A stretch of DNA of 64,000 nt, from contig NZ_VIRL01000024.1 of assembly GCF_006874465.1 (NCBI RefSeq), forward strand, positions 1 through 64,000, in the 5' to 3' direction. Position numbers and translations under genes: made by a program. Origin of the DNA: Microbispora bryophytorum. GTDB taxonomy: Bacteria; Actinomycetota; Actinomycetes; Streptosporangiales; Streptosporangiaceae. The notes beneath the pieces were generated by a model. The model made no database searches, was not told the origin of the DNA, and saw only the letters and a list, made by a program, of their open reading frames with translations. Shown piece by piece: positions 50,398-59,261 of this stretch. Position 1 is the first letter of the stretch. Each line of letters begins with the position of its first letter.

Positions 50398-52083
50398 CTA
50401 GACCTCGACGACCACCGGGATGATCATCGGGCGGCGGCGGTAGGTGTCGCTGACCCAGCGGCCCACCGTGCGCCGGATGGTCCGGCGGATCTGCATCTCG
50501 TCGGCCACGCCGGACGCGGCGACCTCCTGCAGCGCGGCCTCGATCTGCGGGACGACCGCGTCGAACGCGTCGGGGTCGATGCCCGAGCCGCGCGCGGTGA
50601 TCTCCGGCCCGCCGGTGAGCTTCCCGGTGGTGGAGTCCACGACGACGACGATGGAGATGAACCCCTCGTCTCCCAGGATGCGCCGATCCTTGAGCGCCAC
50701 GTCGGTGATGTCGCCCACGGAGGTGCCGTCCACGAAGACGTACCCGCACGGGACCGCGCCGGTGATCCTCGCCTGGCCGTCGACGAGGTCGACGACCACG
50801 CCGTCCTCGGCGATCACGATGTTCTCCCGGGGGACGCCGGTCAGCTCGGCCAGCTGGGCGTGCGCCCGCAGGTGCCGCCACTCCCCGTGCACCGGCATGA
50901 AGTTGGACGGCTTGGTGAGGTTGAGCACATACAGCAGCTCGCCCGCGGCCGCGTGGCCGGAGACGTGCACCCGCGCGTTGCCCTTGTGGATCACGCGCGC
51001 GCCCCAGCGGTTGAGGCCGTTGATGACCTTGCTGACCGCCGTCTCGTTGCCCGGCACGAGCGACGAGGCGAGCAGGACGGTGTCGCCCTCGGCGATCCTG
51101 ATCGGGTGGTCGCGGTTGGCCATGCGCGACAGCGCCGCCATCGGCTCGCCCTGGGAGCCGGTGCAGATCAGCACCACGTCCTCCGGCGGCCACTCCTCGA
51201 TCTCCCGGGAGTCCACGAGCAGGCCCGCGGGCACCTTCAGGTAGCCGAGTTCGCGTGCCACGCCCATGTTGCGGACCATCGACCTGCCGATGAGCGCGAC
51301 CTTGCGGCCGTGCTTCTCGGCCGCGTCCATGATCTGCTGGACGCGGTGGATGTGCGAGGCGAAGCTCGCCACGATGATCCGCTTGGACGCGCCGCGGAAG
51401 ACGCCGTCGATGACCGGCGCGATCTCCCGCTCGCTGGTGACGAAGCCCGGCACCTCCGAGTTGGTGGAATCGGACATCAGCAGGTCGACGCCCTCGCCCC
51501 CGAGCCGGGCGAACGCCCCGAGATCGGTCAGCCGCCCGTCCAGCGGGAGCTGGTCCATCTTGAAGTCGCCGGTGTGCAGGACGAGGCCCGCCGGGGTGCG
51601 GACCGCCACGGCCAGCGCGTCGGGGATCGAGTGGTTGACCGAGACGAACTCGCACTCGAACGGCCCGAACGAACGCCGCTCGCCCTCGATCACCTCGACC
51701 TTGACCGGCTGTATGCGGTGCTCGTTCAGCTTGCTCTCGATGAGCCCGAGCGTCAGCCGCGAGCCGACGAGCGGGATGTCGCGCCGCTCCCGCAGCAGGT
51801 ACGGCACCGCGCCGATGTGGTCCTCGTGGGCGTGCGTGAGCACGAGCGCCTCGATGTCGTCGAGCCGCCCCCGTATGTAGTCGAAGTCGGGCAGGATGAG
51901 ATCGACGCCCGGCTGGTCGGGCTCGGGGAACAGCACTCCGCAGTCCACCACGAGCAGACGGCCGTCGTACTCGAAGACCGCCATGTTGCGGCCGATCTCG
52001 CCGAGACCGCCCAGCGCGACGATGCGCAGGCCGTTTTCCGGCAGCGGCGGAGGCGGCCCGAGTTCGGGATGCGGATGACTCAT
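50398..52083 (-). CDS. rnj: Ribonuclease J
   Basis: 561 residues. Metallo-beta-lactamase domain with HxHxDH (H84, H86, D88, H89 in LTHAHEDHIGAVPYLL), beta-CASP insert, GSQGEPMAALSRM and the C-terminal HVSGHAAAGEL motif. 5'-3' exo- and endoribonuclease for rRNA maturation and mRNA decay. It lies 101 nt after dapA on the same strand, the usual actinobacterial order. Confidence 0.95.
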   Translation of the reverse strand: MSHPHPELGPPPPLPENGLRIVALGGLGEIGRNMAVFEYDGRLLVVDCGVLFPEPDQPGVDLILPDFDYIRGRLDDIEALVLTHAHEDHIGAVPYLLRERRDIPLVGSRLTLGLIESKLNEHRIQPVKVEVIEGERRSFGPFECEFVSVNHSIPDALAVAVRTPAGLVLHTGDFKMDQLPLDGRLTDLGAFARLGGEGVDLLMSDSTNSEVPGFVTSEREIAPVIDGVFRGASKRIIVASFASHIHRVQQIMDAAEKHGRKVALIGRSMVRNMGVARELGYLKVPAGLLVDSREIEEWPPEDVVLICTGSQGEPMAALSRMANRDHPIRIAEGDTVLLASSLVPGNETAVSKVINGLNRWGARVIHKGNARVHVSGHAAAGELLYVLNLTKPSNFMPVHGEWRHLRAHAQLAELTGVPRENIVIAEDGVVVDLVDGQARITGAVPCGYVFVDGTSVGDITDVALKDRRILGDEGFISIVVVVDSTTGKLTGGPEITARGSGIDPDAFDAVVPQIEAALQEVAASGVADEMQIRRTIRRTVGRWVSDTYRRRPMIIPVVVEV

Positions 52084-52184
52084 CGCGCGTCCTCCGCCCC
52101 GCGCCCCGCGCCGTACGCGCTCACGCGCGGTTCCCTGTTTTCATTTCTTCTGGTCAAGTCGCTCATTCGGCTCCATCTGCTGAT

Positions 52185-53099
52185 CTAATCCACAAGCTTG
52201 AGGCCCCCCGTGATGAGGTCCTCCCGAAGCGCCGTGATCTGCTCCTCCGTGGCGTCCACGAGCGGCGGCCGGACGCACCCGGCGTCCTGCCCCACCAGCT
52301 TCAGCGCCGCCTTGACCATGATCGCCCCTTGGGTGCGTGTCATGATCGCCGAGACCACCGGGAGGAGCTGACGGTGGACGGCCAGTGCGTTCTCGACGTC
52401 GCCGGACCGGTAGGCGTCGGCCATCGAGGCCAGCTCGGCGCCCACCACGTGGCCCACCACGCTGACGTACCCCGCCGCGCCGACCGAGAGCCATGGCAGG
52501 TTCAGCAGGTCGTCGCCGGAGTAGAAGACGAGGTCGGTCGAGGCCATGACCTGCGAGCCCGCGAACAGGTCGCCCTTGGCGTCCTTGACGGCGGCGATGC
52601 GCGGGTGCTCGGCCAGCCGGAACAGGGTCTCGATCGTGATGGGCACCCCGGCGCGGCCGGGGATGTCGTACAGCATCACCGGCAGGCCGGTCGCGTCCGC
52701 GACGGCCGTGAAGTGCCGGAGCAGACCCTCCTGCGGCGGTTTGTTGTAGTACGGCGTCACCACCAGGAGACCGTGCGCCCCCGCGCGCTCCGCGGCCTCG
52801 GCCAGCTCGACGCTGTGCCGCGTGTCGTTCGTGCCGGCGCCGGCCACGACGGTGGCGCGGTCGCCCACGGCCTCGACGACCGCGCGGAGGATCCGGACCT
52901 TCTCCTCGTCGGAGGTGGTGGGGGACTCCCCCGTGGTGCCGTTGACGACCAGGCCGTCGTTGCGCTGCTCGTCCACCAGATAGGCGGCGAGCCGCTGGGC
53001 GCCCTCGTAGTCGACGGCGCCATCAGAGGCGAACGGCGTGACCATCGCGGTCAGCGCGCGGCCGAAGGGGGCGTCGGAGGTTCCGGTAGGCGATGCCAT
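52185..53099 (-). CDS. dapA: 4-hydroxy-tetrahydrodipicolinate synthase
   Basis: 304 residues from the ATG at 53099. NGTTGESPT (53-61), Y144 (YDIPGRAGV) and Schiff-base K172 (VKDAKGD) are canonical. It condenses pyruvate with aspartate semialdehyde for lysine and diaminopimelate. No ribosome-binding site is evident (TCGGTCT precedes the ATG), so initiation may be leaderless. First gene of dapA-rnj. Confidence 0.93.
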   Translation of the reverse strand: MASPTGTSDAPFGRALTAMVTPFASDGAVDYEGAQRLAAYLVDEQRNDGLVVNGTTGESPTTSDEEKVRILRAVVEAVGDRATVVAGAGTNDTRHSVELAEAAERAGAHGLLVVTPYYNKPPQEGLLRHFTAVADATGLPVMLYDIPGRAGVPITIETLFRLAEHPRIAAVKDAKGDLFAGSQVMASTDLVFYSGDDLLNLPWLSVGAAGYVSVVGHVVGAELASMADAYRSGDVENALAVHRQLLPVVSAIMTRTQGAIMVKAALKLVGQDAGCVRPPLVDATEEQITALREDLITGGLKLVD

Positions 53100-53355
53100 A
53101 GACCGAACGGTACCCGGATCCGCAGGAGTGATGGACCTCGCCACCCCGTTATGTCCCGTAGCGCCCCGCGCGCGCCTCCAGTACCGCCCCGCGGGCGCCG
53201 CCGACAGCGGAAGAGGCCGCCGATATGTGCTCGGGGGTACACACATCAGCGACCTCTAACCGGGAATCGCCGCGCCTTACGCGGACGTTACACACCACGG
53301 CGAAATTTTTCCGGAAGGTCGCGAACGGCGGCTTCTGCGCCCCTGGGGCGGCGGA

Positions 53356-53568
53356 TCAGTGAACCTCCCCCGACAGGAGCCTCACCCACAGCTCCTCCAT
53401 CCGCGGGGCGATGAGCCGCTCGGTCTCGCGGATCTCCAGCTTCTTGCCCCGCGTCGTCCGCCGGATGAACAGCAGCCCGCCCGCCGCGCACAACTCGTAG
53501 ATCGTCGCCTTGCACTCACACGTGTGGCGGCGCACCCGTACCCGATCGCTGCGATTGGTGGGCTTCAT
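53356..53568 (-). CDS. Small hypothetical actinobacterial protein
   Basis: 70 residues from the ATG at 53568. It starts MKPTNRSDRVRVRRHTCECKATIYELCAAGG and ends in a predicted amphipathic helix. Three cysteines (CEC plus one) could bind a metal. Composition and basic N-terminus suggest a small nucleic-acid-associated protein of a kind common next to GntR genes. No function assigned. Confidence 0.6.
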   Translation of the reverse strand: MKPTNRSDRVRVRRHTCECKATIYELCAAGGLLFIRRTTRGKKLEIRETERLIAPRMEELWVRLLSGEVH

Positions 53569-53789
53569 CCAGCTAATTCTCTTATGCCCGTCTCTGGGAG
53601 GGCTGGCATGGATGCCGTGATAGGGCAGAGGGAGGGGAATATCAGCACCTGGCCGCTTAGCGGCACAATCACCCATTAGCAGCCCTTTCACCAGGCAAAG
53701 TTGGAGTCACAGGCCATTCCCGTCACTCTCGGTCGCCCGGCGAATACGCCAAGATTTGGAGGACCCGTCACCCCCTCAGGGATGGATTG

Positions 53790-54527
53790 ATGGCAAACTC
53801 TGATCCGGTCTACCTGCGCGTAGTCGAGGACATTCGCCGCCAGATCGTCGACGGCACGCTTCCCCCGGGCGCACCGATCCCCTCGCGGCACCAGATCACC
53901 CGGAAGTACAGCGTCGGTGAGACGGCCGCCCGCCACGCGCTGCGCGTGCTCGCCCAGGAGGGCCTCATCATCGGCCGCGTGGGCTCCGGGCACCGGGTGC
54001 GGGAGAAACCGATCCTGCTCCCGCTCCACCGCAGCCGCCTCCCCGAACCGCACGCCGCCTTCGCCAACGACATGCAGGCGGGCGGACGACAACCCAGCTG
54101 GAACTGGCGCAGCGAGCTCGCCGACGCCCCTCCCGACATCGCCCACCGGCTGCGCGTCGGGGAGTGCAGCCCGGTGATCAGGACCCGCTACGTCTTCCGC
54201 GGCGACGGCCGCCCGGCGCAGTTGCTCACCTCGTACGAGCCGGTCGAGCCGGGCCAGAGCCAGGCGCCCGAGGAGGGCACGTACGAACGCAGGAGCGCGG
54301 CCTTCCGGCTCGCGGCGAGCGGGCGGCCCCTCACCGAGATCAGCGAGACCGTGCTCATCCGCGTCCCCCAGCCCACCGAGAGCGACCTGCTCGAACTGCC
54401 CGCCGGCGTCCAGGTGCTCCAGATCGAGCGCACCTACTGGGCCGGGGAGCATCCGGTGGAGACCAGCGACGCCGTGGTGCCCGGCGACAGATTCCGCCTG
54501 GTCTACGGCATTCCCAGCCCCCTCTGA
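53790..54527 (+). CDS. GntR-family regulator with UTRA ligand domain
   Basis: 245 residues. GntR winged helix (~5-72, YLRVVEDIRRQIVDGTLPPG ... SVGETAARHALRVLAQEGLI) and a UTRA chorismate-lyase-like effector domain (~85-240, LLTSYEPVEP ... TEISETVLIRVPQPTESDLL). HutC/FarR subfamily. A TTG directly precedes the ATG at 53790. Target unknown. Confidence 0.88.
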   Translation: MANSDPVYLRVVEDIRRQIVDGTLPPGAPIPSRHQITRKYSVGETAARHALRVLAQEGLIIGRVGSGHRVREKPILLPLHRSRLPEPHAAFANDMQAGGRQPSWNWRSELADAPPDIAHRLRVGECSPVIRTRYVFRGDGRPAQLLTSYEPVEPGQSQAPEEGTYERRSAAFRLAASGRPLTEISETVLIRVPQPTESDLLELPAGVQVLQIERTYWAGEHPVETSDAVVPGDRFRLVYGIPSPL

Positions 54528-54579
54528 CTGTCGGTGCCCACTGGTACAACCAATCCGGATCCCCCATCCGGAGGTGCCG

Positions 54580-55257
54580 ATGCGCGTCAAGGACATGCCC
54601 CCGACCGACCAGCCGCGTGAGCGGCTGCTGGCCTCGGGAGCCGCCGCGCTCGCCGACAGGGAGCTGCTCGCCCTGCTGCTCGGATCGGGCGGCAGGGGCG
54701 TGAGTGCCGTCGAACTCGCCTCCCAGCTCATCGCCCACTGCGGCGACCTCGGCGAGCTGGCCCGCTCCGAGGCCCATCGGCTGCTCGCCGTCCCTGGTGT
54801 GGGCCCCGCCAAGGCCGCCCGCGTGGCGGCCGCGTTCCAACTCGTACGGCGGGCCCAGGCGGAGCCGGAGCGAAGCCGGATCACCTGCTCGGCCGACATC
54901 GCTTCGGCTGCCGCTCCCCTGCTGCACGGACAGCCGCGCGAGCGGCTGGTCGTGGTCGTGTGCGACGGCCGCGGCGCCGTGCTGCGCCGGACCGTGGTCA
55001 CCGAGGGCGGCAGCGACCACACCCCCGCTCCCGTCCGCGACATCGTCACGACCGTCCTCCTCTCCGGCGGGGCCGCCTTCGGCCTCGCCCACAACCACCC
55101 GAGCGGATCGCTCGACCCCAGCCCCGCCGACGTCGAGGTCACGGCCCGCCTCCACGAGGCCGCCGACACCGTCGGCCTCCGCTTCCTCGACCACGTGATC
55201 GTCACCGACACCGCCTGGCGCCGGATCGCGGGTGACGATCAGCTTGACAATTCGTAG
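54580..55257 (+). CDS. radC: RadC-family JAB-domain protein
   Basis: 225 residues from the ATG at 54580 (CGGAGG 6 nt upstream; the GTG at 54574 lies in the ribosome-binding site). Helix-hairpin-helix (~60-90, LLAVPGVGPAKAARVAA) and JAB/MPN+ domain with the JAMM metal site HNHPSG...D (near 167-177). RadC proteins occur on mobile elements and near competence genes; the activity is still disputed. Confidence 0.88.
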   Translation: MRVKDMPPTDQPRERLLASGAAALADRELLALLLGSGGRGVSAVELASQLIAHCGDLGELARSEAHRLLAVPGVGPAKAARVAAAFQLVRRAQAEPERSRITCSADIASAAAPLLHGQPRERLVVVVCDGRGAVLRRTVVTEGGSDHTPAPVRDIVTTVLLSGGAAFGLAHNHPSGSLDPSPADVEVTARLHEAADTVGLRFLDHVIVTDTAWRRIAGDDQLDNS

Positions 55258-55280
55258 ACCATATTAGCTATAGCGGTCTA
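55255..55280. promoter_or_regulatory. Inverted repeat upstream of the double-wHTH GntR gene
   Basis: TAGACC (55255-55260) and GGTCTA (55275-55280) flank an AT-rich 14-nt centre. The whole stretch 55245-55350 is unusually AT-rich for this genome. Possible autoregulatory site. Confidence 0.35.
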
Positions 55281-55351
55281 CTGCTCCTATACATCTCTCC
55301 AGTAGTTGTCTGCTTTGTAGGTAGACGTCCGGTTTCGTCTATCATTCCTCC

Positions 55352-55831
55352 ATGATTGATCGCGACGGTCCGGTGCCGATCTACAAGCAGATCGCCGAGA
55401 TCATCCGTGAGCAGATCGATCACGGCGACCTGGAGCCGGGTGACGCCGTTCCAAGCGAGACGGAACTGGAAGCCGAATACGGCATTGCTCGCCTCACGGC
55501 ACGACGCGTCACCCGAGAGCTTCGCGAGCAGGGGCTCGTCTACACCGTTCAAGGCGAAGGAACGTTCGTCGGACGGCCGGGCACTCCGCGGTCAGCCGAA
55601 CGGACGCCGGTCTACCAGCGCATAGCGGCCGAGATCCTGGAACAGATCCGCAGCGGAGACCTTGTTCCCAATCGGCGCATCCCGCCGGCGAAGGCGCTGA
55701 TGAAGCAGTACGGTGTGGCCAAGGCCACCGCCCGCAACGCCGTGGATTTCCTTCGCAAGCAGGGATGGGTGTTCACCGTCCCGCATCGCGGAACCTATGT
55801 GTCCCCGCCAGAGGACTGGCCCAAGAGCTGA
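55352..55831 (+). CDS. GntR-type protein with two winged-helix domains and no effector domain
   Basis: 159 residues. Two GntR winged helices in tandem: ~8-75 (PIYKQIAEIIREQIDHGDLE ... ARLTARRVTRELREQGLVYT) and ~86-152 (VYQRIAAEILEQIRSGDLVP ... AKATARNAVDFLRKQGWVFT). No FCD, UTRA or aminotransferase domain follows. One polypeptide could recognise a full palindrome. The neighbouring AT-rich DNA and the frameshifted gene suggest a decayed mobile segment. Confidence 0.85.
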   Translation: MIDRDGPVPIYKQIAEIIREQIDHGDLEPGDAVPSETELEAEYGIARLTARRVTRELREQGLVYTVQGEGTFVGRPGTPRSAERTPVYQRIAAEILEQIRSGDLVPNRRIPPAKALMKQYGVAKATARNAVDFLRKQGWVFTVPHRGTYVSPPEDWPKS

Positions 55832-55904
55832 CCGCAGGATCTGGACGCACAGAGATCGTGGTTTCACCGTGCGTGATTGGCCCGACGTCCCTATCCTGCC
55901 GGGC

Positions 55905-56145
55905 ATGCCGGCAACCGAGGAGCGCATTGACGCGCTAGAGCGTGACTTGTGCCACCGTGGACGACCTCCGAACCGGCCAGGATGAGCTACGGAAGGGACA
56001 GGAGGAGATGCGCCAGACGTTGGAGGAGTTCCGCAGCGCTTTCGCCGTCGTGCTGGACGAGGTCCGGCAGCAGAAGGCCTGGTGGGAGGAGTTGTCCGAC
56101 AAGGTCGCTTGCGTGATCGCCAAGAGCGCGGGCCTCGACGCGTAG
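55905..56145 (+). pseudogene. Frameshifted short coiled-coil gene
   Basis: An ATG at 55905 starts PATEERIDALERDL and then runs out of frame near 55945. The following frame (from 55942) continues the same coiled-coil pattern ATVDDLRTGQDELRKGQEEM and ends at 56145. Joining the two gives ~79 residues typical of short phage- or plasmid-type coiled-coil proteins. A one-base indel in nature or in the read explains it. Confidence 0.55.
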
Positions 56146-56152
56146 CCGCCGA

Positions 56153-56214
56153 CGTCAGGCGACTCCCCAATCCCTCCTCCGCGCTTCCTCGGGCATGAGG
56201 GGAGTCGCCTGACG
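56153..56214. repeat. 16-bp perfect inverted repeat
   Basis: CGTCAGGCGACTCCCC (56153-56168) is exactly complementary to 56199-56214, with a 30-nt loop. It starts 7 nt after the frameshifted gene. Likely a terminator; alternatively the trace of a small mobile element. Confidence 0.6.
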
Positions 56215-56291
56215 AGGCCGCGCTTCTCGGCTGCCGCCGCCGGAGGGCCGTCGGGACGCTCAGGCGACGGGGTCCGTACGCCGATTTTCGT

Positions 56292-56999
56292 ATGCGCACG
56301 GCCGTCCTGGGGCGGATGCCGGAGCGACCTGAGCCTGCGAGGCTCCGGGCTATGCGCAGGCGAACGGCATGGGTGATCTTCATCGTCGCGGTCATCGCGA
56401 CTTCGGTGCTCGTCTATCCGTACCTGGGCCTCGATATCGACGACAGCCGCCTCGATGTGCGCGACAGCCTGCACTACTACGTTCTGGTCGGCCATATCGG
56501 GACCGCCGCGGTCGCGCTCGTGCTCGGCTCCCTGCAGTTCATGCCCACGATGCGGGCGCGCAGGCGGGTCCACCGGACGCTCGGCCGGGTCTATCTCCTT
56601 GCCGGGGTGCTGCCGTCCGCGGGGGCCACGATCCCGGTCGCGCTGTGGTCGGGCCGCCTCATGACGCAGATCGGCCTCACGACCGCGGCCGTCCTGCGGC
56701 TGATCACCGGTGGCCTCGCATATCGGGCCGCCCGCCGGCGCGACTTCGACAGTCACCGCAACTGGATGATGCGCAACTACGCCCTGACGTTCCTCGCGGT
56801 CACCGCGCGCGTCATTGTTCCCCTGCTCCTGCTGGTCCAGATCCCCTTCCGCGGGGCCGACCCGGGATCGATGGGAGAGCTGGCGACCTCGATGATCCCG
56901 ATCGGCCAGACGCTGGGCTGGATCGTCAACCTGGCCGTGGTCGAGACCATCATCAGGAGACGCCTGTCCCAAGCCCGCCGGATGGGACGGCTCAGTTGA
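56292..56999 (+). CDS. DUF2306 integral membrane protein
   Basis: 235 residues with about six membrane helices. VGHIGTAAVALVLGSLQFMP ... HRTLGRVYLLAGVLPSA ... DFDSHRNWMMRNYALTFLAVTARV is the DUF2306 core with conserved His residues (GHIG, HR, HRNWM), resembling haem-binding or electron-transfer membrane proteins. Overlaps the convergent DJ-1 gene by 8 nt. Function unknown. Confidence 0.85.
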   Translation: MRTAVLGRMPERPEPARLRAMRRRTAWVIFIVAVIATSVLVYPYLGLDIDDSRLDVRDSLHYYVLVGHIGTAAVALVLGSLQFMPTMRARRRVHRTLGRVYLLAGVLPSAGATIPVALWSGRLMTQIGLTTAAVLRLITGGLAYRAARRRDFDSHRNWMMRNYALTFLAVTARVIVPLLLLVQIPFRGADPGSMGELATSMIPIGQTLGWIVNLAVVETIIRRRLSQARRMGRLS

Positions 57000-57615
57000 T
57001 GAGGGCCATCGCCTTGTCGCTCAGACCCGCCGGGGCGGTCTTGGGGTTGCCGGCCGCGAAGGGCGGCCGCGGGTCGTACTCGATCGCGAGCTGCACGGCC
57101 TGCGCCGTCTCCTCGTCGCGCATCGCGGCCAGCAGGGTCAGGGCCATGTCGATGCCGGAGGACACACCCGCCGCCGTCACGACCTTGCCGTCGATCACCA
57201 CGCGCTCGCTGACCGGCTCGGCCCCGAATCCGGCGAGCTGGTCGAGCCATCCCCAGTGGGTCGTCGCCCTGCGACCCTTCAGCAGCCCCGCCGCGCCCAG
57301 CAGGAACGAGCCGCTGCACACCGAGGTCGTCCACCGCGTCCGCTCGTGGGCCCGCGCGATCCAGCCCAGCAGCTCCGCGTCGGACAGCGCCTCGATCGTC
57401 CCGGGCCCTCCGGGCACGACGACCACGTCCGGCGCGGGCAGGTCCTCGTACGACGCGGTGGCCGCGAGGCTCAGGCTCCCCCGGTCGTCGAGCACCGGCC
57501 CGGGCTCGGCCGCCACGAACGTGACCGTGCAGCCCGGCGCGAAGGCGAGCACCGTGTACGGCCCGACGGCGTCGAGCGCGGTGAACCGGGGATAGAGGGG
57601 GATGGCGATGTTCAT
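56992..57615 (-). CDS. DJ-1/PfpI superfamily protein
   Basis: 207 residues. Class-I glutamine-amidotransferase-like fold; the nucleophile-elbow cysteine is in TSVCSGSFLLGAAGLL, followed by ATTHWGW, as in isonitrile-hydratase-like proteins. Its start ATG overlaps the upstream regulator stop, so the two form one operon. Substrate unknown. Confidence 0.88.
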   Translation of the reverse strand: MNIAIPLYPRFTALDAVGPYTVLAFAPGCTVTFVAAEPGPVLDDRGSLSLAATASYEDLPAPDVVVVPGGPGTIEALSDAELLGWIARAHERTRWTTSVCSGSFLLGAAGLLKGRRATTHWGWLDQLAGFGAEPVSERVVIDGKVVTAAGVSSGIDMALTLLAAMRDEETAQAVQLAIEYDPRPPFAAGNPKTAPAGLSDKAMALIN

Positions 57616-58595
57616 GATTTGCTGCTTTCCTTCGATCGGAACCGGCGGCGGTAGTCGCCGGGTGAGACGCGCCAGTGGCGGCGGAAGACCCGGTAGAGGG
57701 TCTCGGGAACGCCGAGTCCCGACTCCCTGGCCACTCTGTCCAGGGAGTGGCCGGTGGTCTCCAGCAGCCGCCGGGCGGCGTCGGCCCTGCTGTGTTCTAC
57801 ATACCTGCCGGGCGAGACCCCGGTCTGCCCGGTGAAGACGCGGGAGAAGTGCCGCTCGCTCATCCCGGCCCGGCGGGCGAGCGAGGGCACGCTCAGGTCC
57901 TCGGCCGGGTTGGCGTCGATGAACGCCTGGATCTCGCGCAACGGCTCGGCGCGCGGGACGGCGGCCCGCATGGGGGCGCTGAACTGGCTCTGCCCGCCCG
58001 GACGGTGCAGGTACACCACGAGCCCGCGGGCGACGTTCCGGGCGAGCGTGTGGCCGTGGTCGCCGGCCACGAGCGCCAGGGCGAGATCCACCCCCGAGCT
58101 GACCCCGGCCGAGGTCCAGACGTTCCCGTCGCGGATGTAGATGGGATCGGCGTCCACCTCGACGTCCGGGTAGCGGACGGCCATCTCCCCCGCCACCAGC
58201 CAGTGGGTGGTCGCACGCCTGCCGCCCAGCAGTCCGGCCTCCGCGAGGAGGAAGCTGCCGTTGCAGACGGAGGCGACCCGCCGGGCTCCGGACGCCAGCC
58301 GGGCGACGCCCCCGATCAGCTCCCGATCGCGCAGGTGTTCCGGCACGGACAGCCCGCCCACGACGAGCAGCGTGTCGATCGGGCCCGCGACCTCGCCCAG
58401 CGCGGTCTCCGCGAGCGTCGTGATCCCGTTCTGCGCGGGCACGGCCCCGGCGCGCACGGCCGCCACCTCGACCCGGTAGCCGGGCTCCGGAGCGAGCAGG
58501 TTCGCCGTGGCGAAGACGTCGGCCGGACCGGCGAGGTCGAACATCTGGAAGCCATCGAAGACCACGATGACCACGCGTCGCTGCATGCCCTCCAT
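57612..58595 (-). CDS. GlxA/FtrA-type AraC regulator with DJ-1 domain
   Basis: 327 residues. N-terminal DJ-1/PfpI domain (~5-190, ASVCNGSFLLAEAGLLGG) and C-terminal AraC double helix-turn-helix (~215-320, LSVPSLARRAGMSERHFSRV ... GVPETLYRVFRRHW). It probably senses a small nitrogenous or aldehyde-type metabolite and controls itself and the coupled DJ-1 enzyme. Candidate operator at 58614-58650. Confidence 0.9.
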   Translation of the reverse strand: MEGMQRRVVIVVFDGFQMFDLAGPADVFATANLLAPEPGYRVEVAAVRAGAVPAQNGITTLAETALGEVAGPIDTLLVVGGLSVPEHLRDRELIGGVARLASGARRVASVCNGSFLLAEAGLLGGRRATTHWLVAGEMAVRYPDVEVDADPIYIRDGNVWTSAGVSSGVDLALALVAGDHGHTLARNVARGLVVYLHRPGGQSQFSAPMRAAVPRAEPLREIQAFIDANPAEDLSVPSLARRAGMSERHFSRVFTGQTGVSPGRYVEHSRADAARRLLETTGHSLDRVARESGLGVPETLYRVFRRHWRVSPGDYRRRFRSKESSKS

Positions 58596-58613
58596 GCTCG
58601 CGAGCAGGGCATT

Positions 58614-58650
58614 ATGGCGTCAACGACACAGATATTGCAGATTACGCCAT
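58614..58650. promoter_or_regulatory. Spaced inverted repeat upstream of the GlxA-type regulator
   Basis: ATGGCGT (58614-58620) and ACGCCAT (58644-58650) are 7-bp arms 30 nt apart centre to centre, starting 18 nt before the regulator start codon. About three helical turns separate the arms. Confidence 0.4.
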
Positions 58651-58682
58651 CAACGCGAGCGTCAACCCAGCCGAAACACCCG

Positions 58683-58701
58683 GTAACAAAGCGCTTGTTA
58701 C
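58683..58701. promoter_or_regulatory. GTAACAA-N5-TTGTTAC palindrome upstream of SnoaL-like gene
   Basis: Perfect 7-bp arms around AGCGC, 60 nt before the start of the SnoaL-like gene. Dimension and symmetry suit a LacI/TetR-type repressor. None is encoded next to it. Confidence 0.45.
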
Positions 58702-58761
58702 ATTGGATGGAAGCCCCCCGGCGCCGCCAGATGCCGAAGCGTCGAGGAGATGGCCCGGACG

Positions 58762-59196
58762 ATGCCGAGCGCTCGAGAACTCAAGGACAGACTCTTCACG
58801 GCGATCAACCGCCACGACCTCTACGACGTGCTGGACTGTTACGCGCCCGACGCCGTGTACGTCGGCCCCACCGGCGTCGCGGAGGGCCGTGGGCAGATCG
58901 CCTGGATCTATGAGGGCCTCTGCAAGGTCTTCCCCGACATTTGCTACACCGCCTGGTACAAGGCCCCCTGTGTGGACCCCGCCTTCACCGAGTACGCGAT
59001 GACCGGCACGCACATGGGCCCGCTCCTGCTCCCGGACGGCCGGGTGGCGGCCCCGACGGGCCGTCGCATAACGGTGCGGGGCAGTTGTGCCTGCGCGGTC
59101 GAGCACGGAAAGATCATTACGGATCGGGACTACTACGACCAGCTGGAGCTCTACTCCCAGCTCGGCATCAGCCTCGAACCGCCGCCGGGATCCTGA
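58762..59196 (+). CDS. SnoaL-like (NTF2-fold) protein
   Basis: 144 residues from the ATG at 58762; an ATG at 58750 lies in the ribosome-binding sequence. Single SnoaL domain (LFTAINRHDLYDVLDCYAPD ... FPDICYTAWYK ... DRDYYDQLELYSQLGI). Paralogue of 38414-38842. It may bind or isomerise a small hydrophobic compound; no substrate visible. Confidence 0.75.
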   Translation: MPSARELKDRLFTAINRHDLYDVLDCYAPDAVYVGPTGVAEGRGQIAWIYEGLCKVFPDICYTAWYKAPCVDPAFTEYAMTGTHMGPLLLPDGRVAAPTGRRITVRGSCACAVEHGKIITDRDYYDQLELYSQLGISLEPPPGS

Positions 59197-59261
59197 CGGG
59201 CGCGGCATGGACCGACCGCCACCACCTCGCAGCCCCGCGACAGCCTGGGTTTGAGCGAGCC

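Noticed and set aside
55713-55985. Reading frame overlapping the double GntR gene
   Set aside because: Only its last ~15 codons before the shift look real; they are described as the start of the frameshifted gene at 55905.
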